A stretch of 9,653 nucleotides of DNA from Oscillospiraceae bacterium (lineage in GTDB: Bacteria > Bacillota > Clostridia > Oscillospirales > Ruminococcaceae). Both the position numbers and the translations under genes were made by a program. Below the pieces are notes generated by a model. The model made no database searches, had not been told where the DNA came from, and saw only the letters and a program-made list of their open reading frames with translations. Location: the NCBI GenBank assembly GCA_017828835.1, contig JAGAEK010000186.1, positions 1-9,653 on the forward strand, read 5' to 3'. Shown here piece by piece: positions 5,541-9,653 of this stretch. Each line of letters starts with the position of its first letter. Position 1 is the stretch's first letter.

Positions 5541-6359
5541 TCATAATCTCTCGATTTTATCCGCAAGCTTTTCAATCCAGTCTCCGCAAAACAGTTCTAT
5601 CGTACCGCTGTCGCACGCTTTTGCCAGCGCAGGATCGATCGGTATTTTCGAAACGGAATCAACGCCGAACTTCTTCGCCGTCTCTTCCACCCTGCCGTCA
5701 CCGAAAATATTGAACCTTTCACCGCACTTCGGACAACTGAAATATGACATATTCTCAACGAATCCTATTATAGGTATATTCATCATGCCCGCCATATTTA
5801 CCGCTTTCTCAACTATCACTCCTACCATTTCCTGCGGTGATGCGACTACTACCGCTCCGTCTACCGGCAGCGACTGGAATACCGTCAAAGGTACGTCGCC
5901 CGTTCCCGGAGGCATATCGACGAACATATAATCTACTTCGCCCCAGACGACTTCCGTCCAGAATTGCTTTACCATCTCCGCTATCATCGGACCTCTCCAT
6001 ACGACCGGATCGGTCTCGTTTTCAAGCAGTAGATTCGTCGACATTATTTTCGTTCCGAATTTGCTCTCTGACGGAAGTATACCTCCTTCGGTCCCTTTCG
6101 CCCTTTCTTTTATTCCGAACATTTTCGGTATCGACGGACCGGTTATGTCGGCGTCAAGTATCGCCGAAACGTATCCTCTGCGCTGTAATACCGTCGCAAG
6201 CATCGCCGTTATCAGCGATTTTCCGACTCCGCCTTTACCGCTCACTATTCCTATTACCTTTTTTATCCTCGAAAACTCGTTTGCGTTCTCTTTCTTTATC
6301 GCTTTTTGCTCCGAACATTTCGACTCACACTCGGAACAATTATGATTGCATTCGCTCAT
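5541..6359 (-). CDS. mrp: Mrp/NBP35 (ApbC) family iron-sulfur P-loop ATPase
   Basis: Deviant-Walker P-loop protein of the Mrp/NBP35 group, thought to bind and hand over Fe-S clusters to apoproteins in an ATP-dependent way. The 272-residue product has an N-terminal four-cysteine cluster (Cys4, 8, 11, 15; C-x3-C-x2-C-x3-C) like the ferredoxin-type site of Nbp35 proteins. The deviant Walker A GKGGVGKS is at 41-48, LDADITGPSIP at 68-78, DMPPGTGD at 148-155, and the central CPKC (Cys209, Cys212), which bridges a [4Fe-4S] cluster between dimer subunits, follows ENMSYF. The Shine-Dalgarno is GAGAGGG, 8 nt before the ATG. A promoter lies at 6392-6419. No Fe-S biogenesis partner (suf, nif or nifX-like) is next to it. 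ParA or MinD is excluded by the CxxC and the N-terminal cluster. Confidence 0.95.
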   Translation of the reverse strand: MSECNHNCSECESKCSEQKAIKKENANEFSRIKKVIGIVSGKGGVGKSLITAMLATVLQRRGYVSAILDADITGPSIPKMFGIKERAKGTEGGILPSESKFGTKIMSTNLLLENETDPVVWRGPMIAEMVKQFWTEVVWGEVDYMFVDMPPGTGDVPLTVFQSLPVDGAVVVASPQEMVGVIVEKAVNMAGMMNIPIIGFVENMSYFSCPKCGERFNIFGDGRVEETAKKFGVDSVSKIPIDPALAKACDSGTIELFCGDWIEKLADKIERL

Positions 6360-6391
6360 TTAAAATCCCTCTCGTCTTTTTTTCTGCCTTT

Positions 6392-6419
6392 ATTATACTC
6401 TCTTTTTATTTTTTTGCAA
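6392..6419 (-). promoter_or_regulatory. mrp promoter (sigma-A type)
   Basis: TTGCAA (6419-6414), 16-nt spacer, perfect TATAAT (6397-6392) on the minus strand, about 33 nt before the mrp ATG. It sits between the permease stop and mrp. No clear terminator for the permease was found in this gap. Confidence 0.7.
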
Positions 6420-6465
6420 CTATCCGCCGTATAACGTTTTTTATTTCACAGTATTGCCGTTACGA

Positions 6466-7359
6466 TCACAAAAACATCAGCGTCCCTATCATGCAAAGCG
6501 CCGTTCCGACGATTTCTCCGTTTTCAATACGCTTTCTGTATACTATGCAGACCGCCGCCGCGGTAAACACCACGCAGCCTCCCGTCAGTATCGGATACAA
6601 CACCGACGCGTTCAGTCTCCCTGCGGGTATCATCTGAAATATGCTTGCAAGTCCGGTCGTTAAAACTCCGTAAGGCAAAATCATCGCTGCCGCGCTTTTC
6701 AGATCTATTTTCGCCTCGTTTTCAGCTCGTCCTTTCGACGCTTTCGTTATGATCACGACAAGCCCGAACAGCAAAAAACATATCAAGCCCCTGATTATCA
6801 GAAAGCCTTCCGTCGAAACAGGGTCACCGCTGATCTCGCGCTCTTTGATCGCTATGCTCAATATACCGTTCGACAAAAAGATGCTTATGCCTATCATTAT
6901 GGTCTTCAGCGATACTTTTTCATCCTTTTTCGGGAAGTTTGACGCGATGACTCCCGCCATTATGACCGCAAGTCCGATTATCCTCAGCACTCCCAGCCTT
7001 TCGCCGAGTTTTATCACTCCCCAAATATACGGACATACCATTCCGCCGACCATCAAAAATATCGGGTAGAGCATGACTCCTCCCAGTTTCATCATTTTGA
7101 ACCCGAGTATCAGATTGCAGAAAAACGTCAGACTCACGATCAGCGCGATAATCACGGAATACCGCGATATTTCAAAGACAAGTCCTCTGCGTATCAAGCT
7201 GTAAACGTATAAAGCCGCCGCCGATATCAAACCGCTCGACGCGCTGAATATCGAAACGGCGTAAAGCGACGAGCCGACTTTATTCTGATAATTTTTTTGA
7301 AATATAAATCCGACCGCAAGCAATATACTCGACAAAAATACGAGTATGTAATCAAGCAT
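6466..7359 (-). CDS. DMT superfamily (EamA-type) permease
   Basis: A 297-residue inner-membrane protein made of about ten hydrophobic helices in two similar halves, the usual size and layout of EamA/drug-metabolite transporters. The first half carries the typical end-of-repeat segment GERLGVLRIIGLAVIMAGVIAS. Near the end of the second half, ASVLYPILTGGCVVFTAAAVC followed by a basic-acidic loop and IVGTALCMIGTLMFL matches the corresponding part. The frame is open 15 codons further upstream (to 7404), but that stretch is polar. GGGGG (7372-7368) lies 8 nt before the ATG at 7359, so that start is chosen. It lies 70 nt downstream of glmS in the same direction without an evident terminator, so co-transcription with glmS is likely. 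The substrate is unknown; the family covers amino acids, nucleotide sugars, drugs and other metabolites. Confidence 0.88.
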   Translation of the reverse strand: MLDYILVFLSSILLAVGFIFQKNYQNKVGSSLYAVSIFSASSGLISAAALYVYSLIRRGLVFEISRYSVIIALIVSLTFFCNLILGFKMMKLGGVMLYPIFLMVGGMVCPYIWGVIKLGERLGVLRIIGLAVIMAGVIASNFPKKDEKVSLKTIMIGISIFLSNGILSIAIKEREISGDPVSTEGFLIIRGLICFLLFGLVVIITKASKGRAENEAKIDLKSAAAMILPYGVLTTGLASIFQMIPAGRLNASVLYPILTGGCVVFTAAAVCIVYRKRIENGEIVGTALCMIGTLMFL

Positions 7360-7395
7360 AACACATTCCCCCTGAACGCCCCTCTGCAATTTGAT

Positions 7396-7420
7396 AGGGT
7401 GCAATATAAAATCGCACCCT
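7396..7420 (-). other. Short hairpin between glmS and the permease gene
   Basis: A 7-bp stem AGGGTGC (7396-7402) with GCACCCT (7414-7420) and an 11-nt A/T-rich loop. It lies 10 nt after the glmS stop, but neither side carries a T-run after the stem, so it does not look like an intrinsic terminator. It may protect the 3' end of glmS mRNA or reduce read-through into the permease gene. Confidence 0.5.
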
Positions 7421-7429
7421 TACCGTTCC

Positions 7430-9247
7430 TTATTCGACCGTAACGCTCTTTGCAAGGTTTCTCGGCTTATCGACGTCATTTCCTCTGAATATCGACGCAT
7501 AATAAGCAAGCAGCTGACACGGAAGTATCGCGGGTACCGCGACAAGTATACCGAACGCCTCCGGCACAGGTATTATCTTATCAACCGTCTTTTCGAGTTC
7601 TTCCGTTATCTCGCTCGCTATCGCTATGACGTAAGCTCCGCGTGCTTTGAGCTCCTTTATATTTGATATCGTCTTCTCCGCCAGATCCTTTTGCGTAATG
7701 ATCGCGATAGCCGGCGTATCTTTTTGGATAAGCGCGATCGGTCCGTGTTTCATTTCTCCCGCCGGGAACGCTTCGGTGTAAATATAAGAAATTTCCTTGA
7801 GCTTCAACGCGCCTTCCATTCCTATAACTCTGTCGCACCCGCGTCCGATATAGAAAAGCTGATCGTAATCCTTGATATGCATCGCTTCCTGCTTTATTAT
7901 ATCCGTATTTTTCAGGACTTCGCGAACTTTTTCCGGTATTTTTTCCAATTCATCCATACACTCGTCGAATTGACTGTCAGAAATATTTCCGGATATTCTC
8001 CCGAAATATAAAGCGACAAGGAACAGTGCGACGACCTGCGTGGTGAAAGCTTTCGTCGACGCGACCGCAATCTCCGGGCCCGCAATTGTCGTGATAACGT
8101 CATCCGACTCGCGCGCAACGGTAGAACCGACGACGTTCGTTATCGAAAGAACGTAAGCTCCCGCCTCTTTCGAATTTCTCAAAGCGGCAAGAGTATCGGC
8201 AGTTTCTCCCGACTGGCTTATCAATATGACTATCGATCTGTCGTCCACAAAAGGAGAATAATATCTGAATTCCGACGCTATGTCTACAGTAACCGGAATT
8301 TTAAAATATTTCTCTATCGCGATCTTTCCTATAAGTCCCGCGTGATACGCAGTCCCGCAAGCCACGATATATATTTTGTTATACCTGCTCAGATCTTTGA
8401 TGTTTTTCAGATCGAGAGAAATATTATTGTCGTAACAGTAACGCAGGATTGTGTTTGCGCACGCGTCCGGCTGCTCGTTGATCTCTTTCAGCATGAAATG
8501 ATCGTATCCGCATTTCGTCGCCGCATCCGCGCTGATATTGACATATTTTTCTTCTCGAACTACCGCATTTCCCGAAGCATCGAAAATTTCGATTCCGTTT
8601 TTCTTCGAGATCCTTATAACGTCGCCGTTTTCGGGATAATAAAATCTCTTCGTATAACTCAACGCAGCCAAAACATCCGACGCTACGTAGTAGTCGCCGT
8701 CGCCGACTCCGATAACGAGCGGGCTCTCTTTCCTTGCCGCAACGATCTCATCACTGTCCGCAGAAATAACCGCGATCGCAAATGATCCTCTCAATAACCT
8801 GACCGCTTTCTGTACCGCCGCAAGAAGATCTCCGTCGTAAAAGCTGTCGATCAGATGCGGTATTACCTCCGTATCCGTTTCCGACACGAACTTAACACCC
8901 TTTTGTATAAGCTCCGTTTTTATCGAATGGTAATTTTCAATAATGCCGTTATGAACTACCGCTATCTTTTTCGAAGAGTTGAAATGAGGATGAGAATTGA
9001 CGTCGGACGGCTCTCCGTGAGTAGCCCAACGCGTATGCCCTATCGCAATAGGTGCCGATGAAGGATCTTTTTCAAAAAGTTCCTCCAAATTCGACAATCT
9101 TCCTTTGCATTTCAGAATCTTAACCGAATCACCTATCTTACAGGCAAGACCCGCAGAATCGTATCCTCTGTACTCCAGTTTTTTAAGTCCTTCAATAATG
9201 ATCTTTTCGGCGTCTTTTTCACCGAGATACCCGACAATTCCGCACAT
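7430..9247 (-). CDS. glmS: Glutamine-fructose-6-phosphate aminotransferase (isomerizing)
   Basis: Makes glucosamine-6-phosphate from fructose-6-phosphate and glutamine, the entry step to peptidoglycan amino sugars, in the cytoplasm. The 605 residues match the family. The N-terminal class II glutaminase domain starts MCGIVGYLG, so Cys2 becomes the N-terminal nucleophile after Met removal; HTRWATHG is at 71-78 and HNGIIENY at 99-106. After KEINEQP (254-260) come two SIS sugar-isomerase domains: ACGTAYH 296-302, SQSGETADT 344-352 and ASTKAFTTQ 396-404. The protein ends with the conserved PRNLAKSVTVE. AAAGGAG lies about 8 nt before the ATG. The 5' leader contains a glmS ribozyme, so product feedback through mRNA self-cleavage is expected. 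The permease gene follows 70 nt downstream. Confidence 0.98.
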   Translation of the reverse strand: MCGIVGYLGEKDAEKIIIEGLKKLEYRGYDSAGLACKIGDSVKILKCKGRLSNLEELFEKDPSSAPIAIGHTRWATHGEPSDVNSHPHFNSSKKIAVVHNGIIENYHSIKTELIQKGVKFVSETDTEVIPHLIDSFYDGDLLAAVQKAVRLLRGSFAIAVISADSDEIVAARKESPLVIGVGDGDYYVASDVLAALSYTKRFYYPENGDVIRISKKNGIEIFDASGNAVVREEKYVNISADAATKCGYDHFMLKEINEQPDACANTILRYCYDNNISLDLKNIKDLSRYNKIYIVACGTAYHAGLIGKIAIEKYFKIPVTVDIASEFRYYSPFVDDRSIVILISQSGETADTLAALRNSKEAGAYVLSITNVVGSTVARESDDVITTIAGPEIAVASTKAFTTQVVALFLVALYFGRISGNISDSQFDECMDELEKIPEKVREVLKNTDIIKQEAMHIKDYDQLFYIGRGCDRVIGMEGALKLKEISYIYTEAFPAGEMKHGPIALIQKDTPAIAIITQKDLAEKTISNIKELKARGAYVIAIASEITEELEKTVDKIIPVPEAFGILVAVPAILPCQLLAYYASIFRGNDVDKPRNLAKSVTVE

Positions 9248-9369
9248 AAAAAAACTCCTTTACCTATTTTATTTTCAGGCAAAGAAATCAATATTCCTTT
9301 ATATAACATAAAACAAACTTGACCTGAATATCATCCAAGCCTTCAAATTCGTTTTATATTGCATTTGAA

Positions 9370-9496
9370 ACCGTTTTTGTCTCACAAGTTACCTCGTGAA
9401 TTTGTACGGCTCCTTCGAACATGCATCCGTCGATATATCCGCCGAATTTTCGATAATATCGATCCTCGTCAACCGTAAATACGGTTCCGGCGCTTA
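9370..9496 (-). ncRNA. glmS ribozyme (GlcN6P-activated self-cleaving riboswitch)
   Basis: On the minus strand A-GCGCC opens the element at 9494, followed by hairpin P1 AACCGU/ACGGUU, then GUUGACGAGGAU, then P2 CGAUAU...AUAUCG enclosing UUAUCGAAAAUUCGGCGGAU, nearly identical to the core of the Bacillus subtilis glmS ribozyme. P4 is CACGAG (9398-9393) with CUUGUG (9388-9383), closed by a GUAA tetraloop. The expected cleavage lies between A (9494) and G (9493), about 17 nt after the predicted transcription start. In Bacillus, glucosamine-6-phosphate acts as cofactor for cleavage and the cut mRNA is degraded by RNase J. About 120 nt separate the ribozyme from the glmS ATG. The P1 and P3 parts are short. 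The 3' boundary is approximate. Confidence 0.95.
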
Positions 9497-9517
9497 AAGA
9501 TCTTTCTGCCTTTATAT

Positions 9518-9546
9518 ATTATATTATATTATAAATTTTTTGTCCA
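9518..9546 (-). promoter_or_regulatory. glmS promoter
   Basis: TGGACA (9546-9541), 17-nt spacer, perfect TATAAT (9523-9518) on the minus strand. Predicted start is near 9511, just upstream of the ribozyme cleavage site. The surrounding ATATTATATT tract offers shifted -10 options. Confidence 0.75.
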
Positions 9547-9576
9547 CATTTTTGGAAAATTATTTTGGTAATTCAG

Positions 9577-9605
9577 TTGACAAATTTTAAGAGGTATGAT
9601 ATTAT
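9577..9605 (+). promoter_or_regulatory. Promoter of the initiator tRNA gene
   Basis: Consensus TTGACA (9577-9582), 17-nt spacer, TATTAT (9600-9605). Predicted start is near 9612, about 7 nt before the mature tRNA end. A perfect TATAAT overlaps at 9603-9608 but would need a 20-nt spacer. It is divergent from the glmS promoter, with about 30 nt between the two -35 boxes. Confidence 0.75.
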
Positions 9606-9618
9606 AATCGAGTAACAT

Positions 9619-9653
9619 CGCGGGGTAGAGCAGTCCGGTAGCTCGTCGGGCTC
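9619..9653 (+). tRNA. Initiator tRNA-Met (fMet), 5' part, cut by the window edge
   Basis: CGCGGGG acceptor strand, TAGAGCAG...D-arm and the start of a CGGGCTC anticodon stem and loop match the start of bacterial initiator tRNA-fMet. These include the 5' C expected to be unpaired and the G-C run (GGG of CGGG) before the anticodon loop that marks initiators. The sequence ends at the first anticodon base (C34), so the CAU anticodon is inferred. A promoter lies directly upstream, so this is the first gene of its transcript. Confidence 0.9.

Noticed and set aside
5837..6637. 266-codon plus-strand ORF opposite mrp and the permease gene
   Set aside because: Low-complexity Arg/Ser/Leu/Pro product with no family resemblance, lying antisense to two well-supported genes; it is a shadow of codon bias.
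7396..7420. Intrinsic terminator after glmS
   Set aside because: The stem is short and no T-run follows on the minus strand, so glmS and the permease gene are treated as probably co-transcribed.

Overview
The window looks like chromosomal housekeeping DNA from a low-to-mid GC member of the Firmicutes, most likely an uncultured clostridial (gut-type) lineage. The reasons are A-rich purine Shine-Dalgarno sites, sigma-A-type promoters with TTGAnn/TATAAT boxes, T-rich intrinsic terminators, a glmS ribozyme in front of glmS, a CBS-type MgtE and an HPr-family protein. No insertion sequence, CRISPR array, phage gene or attachment site was seen.

Layout, left to right. (1) The 3' part of a plus-strand SPFH/stomatin-like membrane protein gene, cut by the window edge. 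(2) Two back-to-back terminators, then mgtE (Mg2+ channel) on the minus strand, with its own promoter and a ~190-nt structured leader. The leader is not an M-box; it holds a well-formed 28-codon upstream ORF and mutually exclusive pairings that could hide or expose the mgtE ribosome binding site. (3) A divergent promoter driving cysK (cysteine synthase) on the plus strand, ended by a terminator hairpin that also contains the stop codon of the convergent neighbour. (4) A long run of minus-strand genes, in transcription order glmS, a DMT/EamA permease, an Mrp/NBP35-type Fe-S P-loop protein, an HPr-like protein lacking the phosphorylatable histidine, and a GT-C/Gpi18-like membrane glycosyltransferase. 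Internal promoters lie before mrp and before the HPr-like gene. A perfect 19-bp palindrome overlapping a terminator sits between the HPr-like gene and the glycosyltransferase gene. (5) Upstream of glmS, a full glmS ribozyme and promoter, and then a divergent promoter and the first 35 nt of an initiator tRNA-Met gene cut by the right edge.

How it fits together: most genes are independent housekeeping functions (Mg2+ uptake, cysteine synthesis, amino-sugar synthesis, Fe-S cluster handling). Control by RNA recurs: a ribozyme for glmS, a putative switch or leader peptide for mgtE, and a putative attenuator before the glycosyltransferase gene. The last two are the parts most likely to be undescribed.
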